Shown here piece after piece: positions 17,247 to 25,560 of a stretch of DNA of 39,819 nt (the stretch's first letter is position 1; every line of letters starts with the position of its first letter). The translations under genes and the position numbers were made by a program. The stretch is taken from assembly GCA_022843605.1 (NCBI GenBank), contig JALHNI010000050.1, positions 1-39,819 on the forward strand, written 5' to 3'. The stretch is from Bryobacter sp. Lineage in GTDB: Bacteria; Acidobacteriota; Terriglobia; Bryobacterales; Bryobacteraceae. The notes under the pieces were generated by a model. It had not been told where the DNA came from. It worked only from the letters and a program-made list of their open reading frames with translations, and made no database searches.

Positions 17247-17252
17247 AGTGTA
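17247..17252 (-). promoter_or_regulatory. possible -10 of tRNA-Arg
   Basis: The minus strand reads TACACT, 14 nt before the mature tRNA 5' end and just beyond the stop codon of the upstream peptidase-like gene. The -35 is unclear. Confidence 0.3.
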
Positions 17253-17253
17253 C

Positions 17254-20070
17254 CTAAGGAAGCGTCACCGTGACCGCATTGCTGAGGCGGCCGGCCGCCT
17301 CGAGGCGAAGTTCGACGGTCCCAGTGAGGCCCGAGGGAATGTCCGCGGTGAGTCGGGTAATCGCGGAAACGAGCACTCGCCTGGTGAAGGCGACTTCGGT
17401 GCCGCCCAACCGGACGCGCAGATCGGTGCCGCTGGCGCCCAGGCCGGTGGCGTCGATCTCGAGTTGGTTGCCAACCACGCGCGCCGCGAAGATGCCGGGC
17501 CAGGCCGCGTCCAGCGCGATCAGCTTGGGAGCGGAGGTACCCGCCAACGTCGTCACCGTGATCGGATAGACCCCCGGCGCGAGTGCGGGCATCACGAAGT
17601 TGATCTGCGTGGGACTCACATAGAGTAAGCGCGCCGAAGCACCTCCCACCTGCACCTGGGAACTGCCGAGCAGAGTGGCGCCGTTTGCCGACTGGGCCGT
17701 CTCGGTCGCCAGGTCAATGCCGTAGATGCTGGTGAGCCCACCGGGGCTGAGGCCCTGATTGGTTGCGTCGCGGAAGGCCGCATTGATGACGCCGCCGTCG
17801 TAGACAATCGGCGTATAAAAGGCCCGCGCGGTGGCGCCGGCGCCGCCGGCGGCACGCAGGAAGAGGCTCCTCCCCGGCGACCACAGGAAACGAACCTCTC
17901 CCGCTTCATCCGCCACGAGTCTTTCGGGGAGCACGCTGCCTCCGCCGACAGCTGTTGCCGTCACCTCCTGCCCTGGATACACCACTTGGTTCAAGTCCAC
18001 CACCCGGGCTGCCACCACCGCCGGACCGTCACCCACGCGCGGAATCTGCCGCTCTCCCTCCACAATGCGCACGCTGAGGTCGGCGGCAGCCCGTGCCACT
18101 TGCACCCTCACACGGCCCACTTCGTAGCCGGCCGCGTCGGTCTCTACGGTGATCTCGTCGACCGCCGCCCGCACGCCGCGCACAGGAACGTCCACGAAAC
18201 TGGCGCCGACGGGCAGCGTTAGGGTCTCCGGTACCGCAGCCGCTCCAGTTGCGACGCGCAGCCGCAGGGTCAGCGTGGCAATTGCCGGCCGGTCCAGTTC
18301 GATGCGTGCTTGCGCCGTCTGCCCTTCTAACACTCCCAACGCCGGCTCAGCGCGGAAGCGCAATGCCCGCCGGACGCGGGTTTCGGCCGTTGCTCGGCTG
18401 TCAGTCACCCGCGCAAAGTAGGCGGGAAACTCCTGACGATACCGTTCCACCTGATTCAGTTGCTCGGCGGTCGGTTCCACTCCTTCGGCCGTCAGGACGA
18501 CAAAAGCAAACCGGAAGTGGCGTTGGGCTACCGTATGGTCAGGTGTGCGTCGGCCTTCTGCCTGCACGATCTCCTCAATCGCCACATCCCGGCGTTGGCC
18601 GTCGAACCGCACGCCTCGTTGCGGACCCCGGTTGAAGCTTCCCAGCGACGAGTTGGTCACCAGAAACGTTGGCGGTACGTTCTCCGGCGCGCGGATGCCC
18701 ATCAGGTACTGATCGAGCGGGGCGTAGCCTTCCACCGCGGCTACGGTTTCGAAGCGGGGCGAAGCCGAGGGCCCGTGGTCGACAATTCGGTTGCCCTCCA
18801 GCAGAGAGGCCTCCGAGTTGAACGCGAAGTTCCAGTGCGCGAGTTGCCCCCCCAGCATGGGGCGCGCGTCGGCGTTGGCGGCATCCCGGACGCTTGCATA
18901 CGCCAGGAAAAGATGCCCGGCCTCGTGGCCGAGAATGGACAGCGGCGTATCTCCAGCCGTGCCCCGCGATGGCACGATGCCAAACGGGTCCGCCGGATAC
19001 TGCGAAGTCGGACCCATGTTCAGTACGGCCTGCAGCCGCTGCTTCGATCCATATTCCGCGCCCGTGCTGGCGGGAAGATCTCCATAGCCGCTGCGATCAT
19101 TGCGGACGGTGATCTCAAACGCGACCACGCCGGCGCCTGCCGACATCCCCATCGTGTTGTACACCACCAGGAAATCGTAGGCATCGTCGAACTGAGTGTA
19201 GAAGCGCTGCGCCAGCGTCACCAGGTCGAGATCGTCCCCGAGTGTGAACAATTCCGCTACAGAGCCGGAAAACACGCCAGTGCTACCGCCCGTGAACGAA
19301 ACCACCTGGGCCGGGTTGCCGACCTCGCCCCGCGAAAGACCCACGACGGCTTCAAGCGTATTCACTCCTCCGTAGGCGAACTCAATCCGTCCATCGCGGT
19401 ACAGGCGGATCTGAAAGGTGTTCGGCAATCCGCCGCCCGTCAATCGATACTCGGGAACCCGATTCCAGGTGAAGACCATGCGCTCGCTGTTGCTCAAGTA
19501 GGACACTTGGCCTCCAGCACTGGGGTCCAGATCCATGAACAGGGCCGCAATGCGCGGCGGTCCGGCGGTGAAGCGTCCGAGCGAACGTTCGCTGGTGATG
19601 CCATCTCCACGCTCGAACGTCAGGTTGCCGTCCGAGTTCAGAAACAGGCGGTTCCGGCTCTGGCCCTGGAAAGGGAAGGCAAACGGTAGGGCGACTTCGC
19701 GCGAATCGTCGTCGCCCAGGCCGGTCACCACCGTGGACTGGGCGGCCAGATCCTCCACTTCACCGGGCTCCGCGACAAATCGGTAGCCATTATCCTGCGG
19801 CGAGAACCGCAGCACCTGGCGATCCAGGTTGAAGGGGTTCCGTTGAGCGACGATGCCATTGCCGGCATCCATTACGATCAGGTCGCCAACGGCCTTGGCC
19901 GGGTTGGATAGCGCCACCGCGCGCGTCTTTGCGGTGCGCATCAATCGCAGATTCTGTGCGTGTGCCAGTCGCGCGGCCGCTTCCTTGCCGGGAATCGTGC
20001 CGCAGCCCCGCTGCGGATCAGCGGCGTGAAGTGAAATAGCCAGAACAAATAGAGACAGATTTCGTTTCAT
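17254..20070 (-). CDS. large secreted zincin-like protein with TIGR03437-type C-terminal domain
   Basis: A 938-residue exported protein. After a signal peptide (1-16), residues about 115-275 form a beta domain (VALPFAFPFQGQSRNRLFLN, IRLYRDGRIEFAYG) resembling domains of secreted adhesive proteins. LSILGHEAGHLFLAY contains HEAGH (H382, E383, H386), the zinc-binding HExxH of metallopeptidases. About 560-745 look like Calx-beta/Ig-like modules (VLEGQTAQARIELDRPA). Residues about 754-938, with SPGGLTSIYGIDLA and LLYVSPTQINFVMPALAPG, match my memory of the Solibacter C-terminal domain TIGR03437. A third zinc ligand is not identified, so proteolytic activity is likely but unproven. ATG 20070 has no clear ribosome site. 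Confidence 0.82.
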   Translation of the reverse strand: MKRNLSLFVLAISLHAADPQRGCGTIPGKEAAARLAHAQNLRLMRTAKTRAVALSNPAKAVGDLIVMDAGNGIVAQRNPFNLDRQVLRFSPQDNGYRFVAEPGEVEDLAAQSTVVTGLGDDDSREVALPFAFPFQGQSRNRLFLNSDGNLTFERGDGITSERSLGRFTAGPPRIAALFMDLDPSAGGQVSYLSNSERMVFTWNRVPEYRLTGGGLPNTFQIRLYRDGRIEFAYGGVNTLEAVVGLSRGEVGNPAQVVSFTGGSTGVFSGSVAELFTLGDDLDLVTLAQRFYTQFDDAYDFLVVYNTMGMSAGAGVVAFEITVRNDRSGYGDLPASTGAEYGSKQRLQAVLNMGPTSQYPADPFGIVPSRGTAGDTPLSILGHEAGHLFLAYASVRDAANADARPMLGGQLAHWNFAFNSEASLLEGNRIVDHGPSASPRFETVAAVEGYAPLDQYLMGIRAPENVPPTFLVTNSSLGSFNRGPQRGVRFDGQRRDVAIEEIVQAEGRRTPDHTVAQRHFRFAFVVLTAEGVEPTAEQLNQVERYRQEFPAYFARVTDSRATAETRVRRALRFRAEPALGVLEGQTAQARIELDRPAIATLTLRLRVATGAAAVPETLTLPVGASFVDVPVRGVRAAVDEITVETDAAGYEVGRVRVQVARAAADLSVRIVEGERQIPRVGDGPAVVAARVVDLNQVVYPGQEVTATAVGGGSVLPERLVADEAGEVRFLWSPGRSLFLRAAGGAGATARAFYTPIVYDGGVINAAFRDATNQGLSPGGLTSIYGIDLATETAQSANGATLLGSSQVQVGGASARLLYVSPTQINFVMPALAPGVYPITVTTLAGTSAPKLIALDAAWPGIFAARVVGNQLEIDATGLGASGTDLRVRLGGTEVAFTRRVLVSAITRLTADIPSGLTGTVELRLEAAGRLSNAVTVTLP

Positions 20071-20104
20071 GTTGGTGTGGGGAAGAACGATCGGGGACGC
20101 GGGC

Positions 20105-20120
20105 AGCGGCAGGCGCCGCT
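20105..20120. repeat. inverted repeat in the 20071-20163 divergent gap
   Basis: AGCGGC-AGGC-GCCGCT is a perfect 6-bp-arm dyad located 11 bp upstream of the predicted -10 of the AIM24 gene. It may be an operator or part of a structured leader. Confidence 0.3.
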
Positions 20121-20130
20121 AGCTCGATTG

Positions 20131-20136
20131 TAGAAT
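20131..20136 (+). promoter_or_regulatory. putative -10 of the AIM24-family gene
   Basis: TAGAAT (5 of 6) directly preceded by TG. The predicted leader is about 20 nt and contains GAGGAG, unusually far (13 nt) from ATG 20164. Confidence 0.35.
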
Positions 20137-20163
20137 ACGGGGAGTCGAGGAGTTTGTAACAAC

Positions 20164-21033
20164 ATGGGATTCTGTACCGCTTGTGGCGCGCAATTGGCTG
20201 ATGGCGCAAGGTTTTGTCCGAAGTGTGGCGCGGCTTTGGCCGTCGCCGGCGGACCACCTGTGCCTCCTCCGCTGGAGGTGCCCACCGCGCTCGATTTCAC
20301 GATTCAGGGCGACAATTTGCAGGTCGTCCGGGTCCGTTTGAAGCCGGGGCAGGAGTTGTTCGCCGAAGCCGGCAAGATGCTCTACAAGACGCCGGCCATC
20401 AGTTGGGAGACGCGCATGAGTGGCGGTTCGATCGGTGAGAAGCTGCTCGGAGCTCTCAAGCGCAAGGTGATGGGAGAAGGCCTCTTTCTCACGTACTTCT
20501 ACGCCAATTCCGCGGGCGAAGTCGGCTTTGCGGGCAGTTATCCGGGCCGGATTCAACCTTTTGAACTGCGCGCCGGCCATTCCATCCTGGTACAGCGGGA
20601 CAGCTTTCTCGCCGCTCAGAAGAGCGTCAGCCTGAATATTGCCTTCACGAAGAAGCTGGGCGTCGGTTTCTTTGGCGGGGAAGGCTTTATTCTGCAACGG
20701 CTGTCCGGTCTCGGCACAGTGTTTATTCACGGCGGCGGCGACTTTATCGAGTTCGACCTGAAGGCCGGCGAAGTGCTCCAGGTGGATACGGGCTGCATCG
20801 TGGCGTTCGACGAGAGCGTCTCCTATGACATCCAGTTTGTGGGGGGCATCAAAAAGGCGATCTTCGGTGGCGAAGGCCTGTTTCTGGCCACCTTGCAGGG
20901 TCCAGGAAGGGCCATCATACAGAGCATGACGCTGGAGAAACTGCGCCGCGAACTCGCGCCTTCCGCCACTGGCGGAGGCGACGAGCGCAGCGGTCTCGGG
21001 TCGATTACCGGCATATTCAACAGTGACGCCTAA
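20164..21033 (+). CDS. zinc-ribbon AIM24/TIGR00266 family protein
   Basis: A 289-residue protein. Residues 1-24 are a zinc ribbon with C4-x2-C7 and C18-x2-C21; a Pro-rich linker follows. From about 40 to 265 is the AIM24 (TIGR00266) beta-barrel domain: LFAEAGKMLYKTPAISWETR, FLTYFYANSAGEVGFAGSYPG, RDSFLAAQKSVSLN, and LFLATLQGPGRAIIQSM near the end. AIM24 is named for a yeast mitochondrial protein; the bacterial function is unknown. The added zinc ribbon suggests protein or nucleic-acid contacts. It is transcribed alone, with a hairpin-plus-T-run terminator downstream at 21123. Confidence 0.88.
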   Translation: MGFCTACGAQLADGARFCPKCGAALAVAGGPPVPPPLEVPTALDFTIQGDNLQVVRVRLKPGQELFAEAGKMLYKTPAISWETRMSGGSIGEKLLGALKRKVMGEGLFLTYFYANSAGEVGFAGSYPGRIQPFELRAGHSILVQRDSFLAAQKSVSLNIAFTKKLGVGFFGGEGFILQRLSGLGTVFIHGGGDFIEFDLKAGEVLQVDTGCIVAFDESVSYDIQFVGGIKKAIFGGEGLFLATLQGPGRAIIQSMTLEKLRRELAPSATGGGDERSGLGSITGIFNSDA

Positions 21034-21122
21034 GGTGAAGTCCTCTATTTCCCGGTGGTCAAGTCCATCCTCTCACGCCGAACGCTAAACTTTTCCTCAG
21101 TTCAGGCCGATTTAATCACTTA

Positions 21123-21151
21123 GGAAGCGGTGGAATCGATCGCTTCCTTTT
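21123..21151 (+). terminator. stem-loop with T run, 6 bp before the next start codon
   Basis: GGAAGCG (21123-21129) pairs with CGCTTCC (21141-21147) across an 11-nt loop, followed by TTTT. It fits an intrinsic terminator for the AIM24 gene but lies directly before ATG 21158, so it could also act as an attenuator or translational hairpin. Confidence 0.5.
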
Positions 21152-21157
21152 AGACTC

Positions 21158-22417
21158 ATGGACGGCCACCACCTCGACAACTTCGGCGATGCCTCACCCC
21201 AGGACGATTCGATCCTGGCGTTGGAACGAGAGGCTCCCCCATGGACACGGCGAAACTTGCCAGTTGCGGGCCCACCCCCGTCTGCCATCGCGCCCAAGGA
21301 TGAGATTCAACAGCTGAAGGGGCAATTCCTCACCAGCCTCAATCATGAGATCCGTACTCCCCTGACCGGGATTCTGGGAATGACGGACCTTCTGGCGGAG
21401 ACGACTCTCTCGGCTGAGCAGCGCGAATATTTGGAGATCACCCGTTCTTGCGCGGACACGCTCTACGACATCCTGAGTGCCACGCTGGAGTATGCCTCTC
21501 TCAGTGCGGGCAATACTCGTGCCGAACGCTCCCCGTTTCAGGTGGTTCGGGCCGTTGACGCACTGGCCGCGGAGTATGAGGCCAAGGCACGGGCGAAAGG
21601 GCTCGACTTCGAGTTGCGGCTGGATCGGAGCCTGCCGGACCTTATCTCCGGTGACGAGGTGCGATTCCGTCGGCTGATCTCGCAGCTTCTTTCGAACGCC
21701 ACCAAGTTCACCGCGACCGGGCAAGTGAGCCTTTCCGTTCGCCGGCACCGTGAGCTTGACCACGCCGGTGAGTGGATTGAAATCATCGTGGCTGATACTG
21801 GAATCGGCATCGCGCCCGAAATGCGGGAACGCATTTTCGAAAGCTTTGAGCAACTCGAAGGCGGCCTCTCCCGCCAATACCAGGGGCTGGGACTCGGTTT
21901 GGCGTTGGTTCGCGAACTGACTCAACTGCTCGGCGGCGATGTCCGCATGGAGAGCGAACTCGGGAAGGGTAGTAGCTTTATCGTCCGCCTGCCGCTCATT
22001 CCGGCTGACGACGCTTTGGGAACTGCAACCCCTCGAAACCTGCGGCAAGGCAAGCCGCGCATTTTGCTGGTGGAAGACAACAAGGTCTCTCAGATGATCG
22101 TCGTGCACATGTTGGAGCGCAATGATTTTGAAGCCGACTGTGCGGACAGTGGCATGGCGGCTCTCAAAGCAGCATCAGGTTACCGTTACGATCTGGTTCT
22201 GATGGACTTGCAAATGCCCGGCATGGACGGCTTTGAGGCTACTCATCGGCTGAGAAAACTTCCTGGCTATGAAGCTGTCCCGATTCTTGCCCTTACGGCC
22301 AATTCTTCAAGTGAATTCTACGAACTTTGCCGCCAGCATGGGATGCAGGCGTTTCTTTCGAAACCAGTGCAATCGCAAGAACTTATCCAGACGGTTCATC
22401 AATACCTCGCCGCTTAG
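21158..22417 (+). CDS. soluble hybrid histidine kinase (HisKA-HATPase-receiver)
   Basis: A 419-residue cytoplasmic sensor with no membrane segment. The first 50 residues have no recognisable sensor domain. HisKA: FLTSLNHEIRTPLTGILG with phospho-acceptor H63. ATP-binding domain: N-box LISQLLSNATKFT (N180), G1 VADTGIGIAP, F-box and G2 YQGLGLGLALV. Receiver (about 301-419): ILLVEDN acidic pair, phospho-acceptor D350 in LVLMDLQMPGMDG, and K in FLSKPV. The pattern is of an intramolecular His-to-Asp relay needing an external sensor partner or HPt. No ribosome site precedes ATG 21158; a hairpin does. It converges with hflX, sharing 4 bp. Confidence 0.92.
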   Translation: MDGHHLDNFGDASPQDDSILALEREAPPWTRRNLPVAGPPPSAIAPKDEIQQLKGQFLTSLNHEIRTPLTGILGMTDLLAETTLSAEQREYLEITRSCADTLYDILSATLEYASLSAGNTRAERSPFQVVRAVDALAAEYEAKARAKGLDFELRLDRSLPDLISGDEVRFRRLISQLLSNATKFTATGQVSLSVRRHRELDHAGEWIEIIVADTGIGIAPEMRERIFESFEQLEGGLSRQYQGLGLGLALVRELTQLLGGDVRMESELGKGSSFIVRLPLIPADDALGTATPRNLRQGKPRILLVEDNKVSQMIVVHMLERNDFEADCADSGMAALKAASGYRYDLVLMDLQMPGMDGFEATHRLRKLPGYEAVPILALTANSSSEFYELCRQHGMQAFLSKPVQSQELIQTVHQYLAA

Positions 22418-23694
22418 GTGAGGTATTCCGCGAGTTCACGGCGGACGCTTTCCGGCGCCTCGGTCTCAAGGATGACGTCCGTGTCATCATACCGGCTTGA
22501 AAGCACCTTCGTCCGTTCATGGACGATGTGCAGCGCCGCTCCATCGGAGGCGGCGATGCGGAAGACGGCGGGCTTTACCGGATCCAGCGAGAGCAATTGG
22601 TCGATTCGCGTCAGAAGCTGATCGAAGCCTTGGCCGGTCATGGCCGATACCGCAACCGCCGTGGGGGACTCCTCGGCGCGCGCGTCACCCAGCACCCGGC
22701 GGGCGACGCTAGCCACATCCGCCAAACCCTCGGGCAGCCGATCGATCTTGTTGAGCACCAACAACTGAGGTGTCTGGGAGGCCTCGATCTCCTCCAGCAC
22801 CTTCAGCACATGGGACGCCAGCAGCGGTGCGTGCGGCGATGACGCATCCACGACATGCAGCAGCAACCGCGCCTCGACCACTTCTTCGAGCGTCGCCCGG
22901 AAGGCATCGACGAGCGTCGTCGGTAGACCACGGATAAATCCGACGGTGTCAGAAAACAGCACTTTGCGCTTCGACGGCAACACCAAGTGCCGCACCGTCG
23001 GGTCCAGCGTAGCGAACATCCGCGCGTCGGCTTCCACTGATGCGCTTGTCAGCCGGTTGAACAGCGTCGACTTCCCGGCATTCGTATAGCCCACAAGCGA
23101 AATGGTGGCGAGAGGAACATTCTGCCGTTGATGGCGTTGAATCGCGCGTCCGGCGCGGACATGCTCGATGTCGCGCTTGATCTTGGCGATCCGATGGCCA
23201 ATGCGGCGGCGATCGGTCTCGAGTTTTGTTTCGCCCGGGCCTCGAGCGCCAATCCCGCCACCCAACCGGGATAGGGCGATCCCCTGGCCGGAGAGGCGCG
23301 GAAGCATGTAGTTGAGCTGCGCGAGCTCCACCTGCAACTGGCCCTCTCGCGTGCGGGCACGGCTCGCGAAGATATCCAGAATGAGCTGGGTGCGGTCGAT
23401 GACCTTGCACTCCAGCGCCGTCTCGAGGTTGCGCTGCTGAGAAGGACTCAGATCGCCGTCAAAGATGACGGTTTGCGCGGAGTGCATGGCCACCATCGCC
23501 TGCGCTTCGGTCAGTTTGCCTGACCCGATCAAGGTCGCTGAATCGGCAGCCCCGCGGGATTGCAGCAGCCGGTCCGCCACGGTCGCGCCGGCGCTTTCGG
23601 CAAGCACAGCCAGTTCTTCCAGGGACTCTTCAGGCGTAGTTTCAGGCTCGGAATGATGACCTGCGGAAGGGCGTCGTTTGACGTGCAGGCCCAC
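22414..23694 (-). CDS. hflX: GTPase HflX
   Basis: A 426-residue ribosome-associated GTPase that splits stalled 70S ribosomes. The HflX N-terminal domain contains VIFDGDLSPSQQRNLE and RTQLILDIFASRA, then the GGGIGARGPGE glycine motif (146-155) and ETDRRRIGHRI. G domain: G1 GYTNAGKST at 202-210, G3 DTVGF at 249-253, G4 NKID at 315-318. Start is uncertain. GTG 23694 is the first standard start, yet in-frame codons just upstream encode KETAILVGL, matching the first strand of other HflX proteins, and no ATG, GTG or TTG lies between there and the stop at 23749. A CTG at 23727 could serve. It follows hfq, the classical pairing. Confidence 0.94.
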   Translation of the reverse strand: MGLHVKRRPSAGHHSEPETTPEESLEELAVLAESAGATVADRLLQSRGAADSATLIGSGKLTEAQAMVAMHSAQTVIFDGDLSPSQQRNLETALECKVIDRTQLILDIFASRARTREGQLQVELAQLNYMLPRLSGQGIALSRLGGGIGARGPGETKLETDRRRIGHRIAKIKRDIEHVRAGRAIQRHQRQNVPLATISLVGYTNAGKSTLFNRLTSASVEADARMFATLDPTVRHLVLPSKRKVLFSDTVGFIRGLPTTLVDAFRATLEEVVEARLLLHVVDASSPHAPLLASHVLKVLEEIEASQTPQLLVLNKIDRLPEGLADVASVARRVLGDARAEESPTAVAVSAMTGQGFDQLLTRIDQLLSLDPVKPAVFRIAASDGAALHIVHERTKVLSSRYDDTDVILETEAPESVRRELAEYLT

Positions 23695-23732
23695 GAGGAT
23701 CGCGGTTTCTTTGGCTGGACGAGGCAGTGGGT

Positions 23733-24089
23733 CTAGCGTTCTCCGACTTCAATCGGCGGCGGTGGCGGCGCTCCAGGCACCGGGTGAGGTCCGCCCGCGT
23801 GGCTCGACTGGCCCGCAGCCGCGTGCATTCCTGAATGCACAGTATTGCGGGAAACCACCACGGTGGAGATGGCGTGTTTGAAGATCAACTGTTCCTGGTT
23901 GTTGGCTTCAAGGATGACGGAGTACTTGTCGAAACTCTTGATGCGCCCGGAAAGTTTCACGCCACTCATCAAATAGATGGTGAGGTAGATCTTTTCTTTT
24001 CGTGCGTTGTTCAGAAAAGCTTCTTGAATATTTTGTTGTTGTTGTACTTGCTTTTCCATGGGGGTAATGCCGCTTTGAACCGGAGACAT
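23733..24089 (-). CDS. hfq: RNA chaperone Hfq with proline-rich C-terminal tail
   Basis: A 118-residue Hfq. The Sm core (about 18-81) has [34 protein letters not shown] and [12 protein letters not shown], with the KHA motif of the proximal uridine-binding site. Hfq hexamers pair small RNAs with mRNAs. Residues 82-118 form a tail rich in His, Gly and Pro, including a run of six prolines, unlike the acidic E. coli tail. Start: ATG 24089 is used; ATG 24059 (MEKQVQQQQ) is an in-frame alternative and neither has a strong ribosome site. It is followed 38 bp later by hflX. Confidence 0.95.
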   Translation of the reverse strand: MSPVQSGITPMEKQVQQQQNIQEAFLNNARKEKIYLTIYLMSGVKLSGRIKSFDKYSVILEANNQEQLIFKHAISTVVVSRNTVHSGMHAAAGQSSHAGGPHPVPGAPPPPPIEVGER

Positions 24090-24107
24090 AAATCCAAGGT
24101 CATCATT

Positions 24108-24113
24108 ATTTTA
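24108..24113 (-). promoter_or_regulatory. possible -10 of hfq
   Basis: The minus strand reads TAAAAT, 18 nt before ATG 24089. The hexamer 17 bp upstream (24131-24136, TTCGAT) is a poor -35, so activation by a bound regulator is plausible. Confidence 0.3.
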
Positions 24114-24148
24114 CACTAAACCGATCGGAGATCGAACCTAGCTCAATC

Positions 24149-24164
24149 ATTAACATGCGTTAAT
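24149..24164. promoter_or_regulatory. operator-like palindrome upstream of hfq
   Basis: ATTAAC-ATGC-GTTAAT is a perfect dyad with 6-bp arms in an AT-rich stretch of an otherwise GC-rich region. It lies 12 bp upstream of the putative hfq -35 and just after the stop of the 24192 gene. Confidence 0.4.
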
Positions 24165-24191
24165 ACTTCCTTACTATCTATGGCCATTCAG

Positions 24192-25517
24192 TTATACCCG
24201 TTTGGGGTCGGGATGGGTCCACGGTGAACGGTACGGCCGCCGCAGAAGGCGGTTTGCGGCGGGGTCGTTGGTCACCTGATGGGTGGTCGGATTCCAGAAG
24301 AGTGTCCTGCCGTTGAGCTGCTGCGAGAGGTTCGCGAGGATGCAACTGGTGGTGGAGATGTGGCCTTGCTCGATGTCGGCCACGGGGCGCCCGCGTGAGG
24401 CAATATTAGACAGCAGGTCCCGCATATGGCCGCGGATGGCTGGCGCTACATGACGTTCCAGATCCTTTTCCGTCCGGTCTTCCGGATACTGCTCGAACTC
24501 GTAGGTGACGTCTTTGTGGACCGGCGCGACGGACTTGTCCAGCGGGATGAAGTCATAGCCCATCACGCCGGCCTTTAGCGTGCCCTTGTCGCCGTAGAAC
24601 GTCGCCGCCCAGGGATACTTGGGGTCCGGCGGGGCGCCGTAACTGCGATGTTGCCAGACGACCTTCAGATTGCCGAAATCGAAGGTTGCCGTTTGCGTGT
24701 CGGTGATGTTGGCCTTGCTGGCTTTGTCGATCAGGATGCCGCCGATGGAGGAGACGCTCAGCGGCCAGCCAAGGTCGAGCATCCACCGGGTCATATCGAG
24801 CATGTGAACGCACATGTCGCCCACGATGCCGTTGCCGTACTCCATGAAGGCCCTCCAACTGCGAGGATGAACCAGCGGGTTGTAGGGCCGCATGGGGGCT
24901 GGCCCCGTCCAGAACTCGTAGTCCAGATGGGATGGCGGAGCCGAGTCGGGCGGGTTGGCTTTCGCGCGCATATGGTAGTAACAGTAGATTTCCACCACAC
25001 CAATCTGGCCCAGCTTGCCCTCGCGAATGATGCGGTCACGCGCTTCGATCAGATGAGGCGTCGACCGGCGTTGGGTCCCCACCTGGACGACCCGGTTGTA
25101 CTTGCGGGCAGCGGCGACCATCGCCTGACCCTCAACCACGTCGACGCCGATCGGCTTCTGGACGTAGATGTCGAGGCCGGCTTTGCACGCCTCAATCATG
25201 GGCAGGGCATGCCAATGGTCCGGTGTTGCAATTAGCACCAGGTCCAGGTTTCCGGCGGCCAGCATCTTGCGATAGTCGGAAAAGGTCGTGGGCCGCTTCT
25301 GCGAGCGCTGGCGTCCTGCAACGATGTCCGCCGCCTCGGAGAGCATGCGCGAGTCTACATCGCACAGCGAAACCACCTCGAGGGGCGACACCTGAATCAG
25401 GCGCAGCAAGTCCGCCTTGCCGTACCAGCCGCAGCCGATCAGCCCCACCCGCTTCGGCCGCTCCTGCGCCCACGCAAGTCCGGAAAGCGTGGTGGGTACA
25501 AAGTGTCGTCGCAGCAT
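24192..25517 (-). CDS. exported Gfo/Idh/MocA family oxidoreductase
   Basis: A 441-residue NAD(P)-dependent sugar or cyclitol oxidoreductase-fold protein. A short signal-like N-terminus (LRRHF, hydrophobic run, AWAQ) precedes the Rossmann motif GLIGCGWYG at 25-33. The catalytic-lysine motif appears as QKP with K121 instead of the common EKP. The C-terminal domain has GIVGDMCVHMLDMTRWM, the usual active-site histidine helix. ATG 25517 is chosen over a longer frame from 25562 because TACACT ends 8 nt upstream and the signal then sits at the very N-terminus. Exported members are frequent in Acidobacteria and Planctomycetes; some act on glycosides. Substrate is unknown. Divergent from the amidohydrolase. 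Confidence 0.88.
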   Translation of the reverse strand: MLRRHFVPTTLSGLAWAQERPKRVGLIGCGWYGKADLLRLIQVSPLEVVSLCDVDSRMLSEAADIVAGRQRSQKRPTTFSDYRKMLAAGNLDLVLIATPDHWHALPMIEACKAGLDIYVQKPIGVDVVEGQAMVAAARKYNRVVQVGTQRRSTPHLIEARDRIIREGKLGQIGVVEIYCYYHMRAKANPPDSAPPSHLDYEFWTGPAPMRPYNPLVHPRSWRAFMEYGNGIVGDMCVHMLDMTRWMLDLGWPLSVSSIGGILIDKASKANITDTQTATFDFGNLKVVWQHRSYGAPPDPKYPWAATFYGDKGTLKAGVMGYDFIPLDKSVAPVHKDVTYEFEQYPEDRTEKDLERHVAPAIRGHMRDLLSNIASRGRPVADIEQGHISTTSCILANLSQQLNGRTLFWNPTTHQVTNDPAANRLLRRPYRSPWTHPDPKRV

Positions 25518-25525
25518 ACTCGACA

Positions 25526-25531
25526 AGTGTA
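25526..25531 (-). promoter_or_regulatory. putative -10 of the Gfo/Idh gene (leaderless)
   Basis: The minus strand reads TACACT, 8 nt before ATG 25517. It lies 15 bp from the opposed -10 of the amidohydrolase. Confidence 0.4.
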
Positions 25532-25543
25532 TGCCACTCCTTC

Positions 25544-25552
25544 TGCTAAGAT
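25544..25552 (+). promoter_or_regulatory. extended -10 of the amidohydrolase gene (leaderless)
   Basis: TGCTAAGAT has an extended TG-n and the hexamer TAAGAT. It ends 8 nt before ATG 25561, with no ribosome site between. Confidence 0.4.
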
Positions 25553-25560
25553 CAGCCCTC

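Noticed and set aside
25417..25560. Longer start for the amidohydrolase
   Set aside because: It would overlap the divergent gene and place the signal peptide inside the protein; the -10 at 25547 favours ATG 25561.
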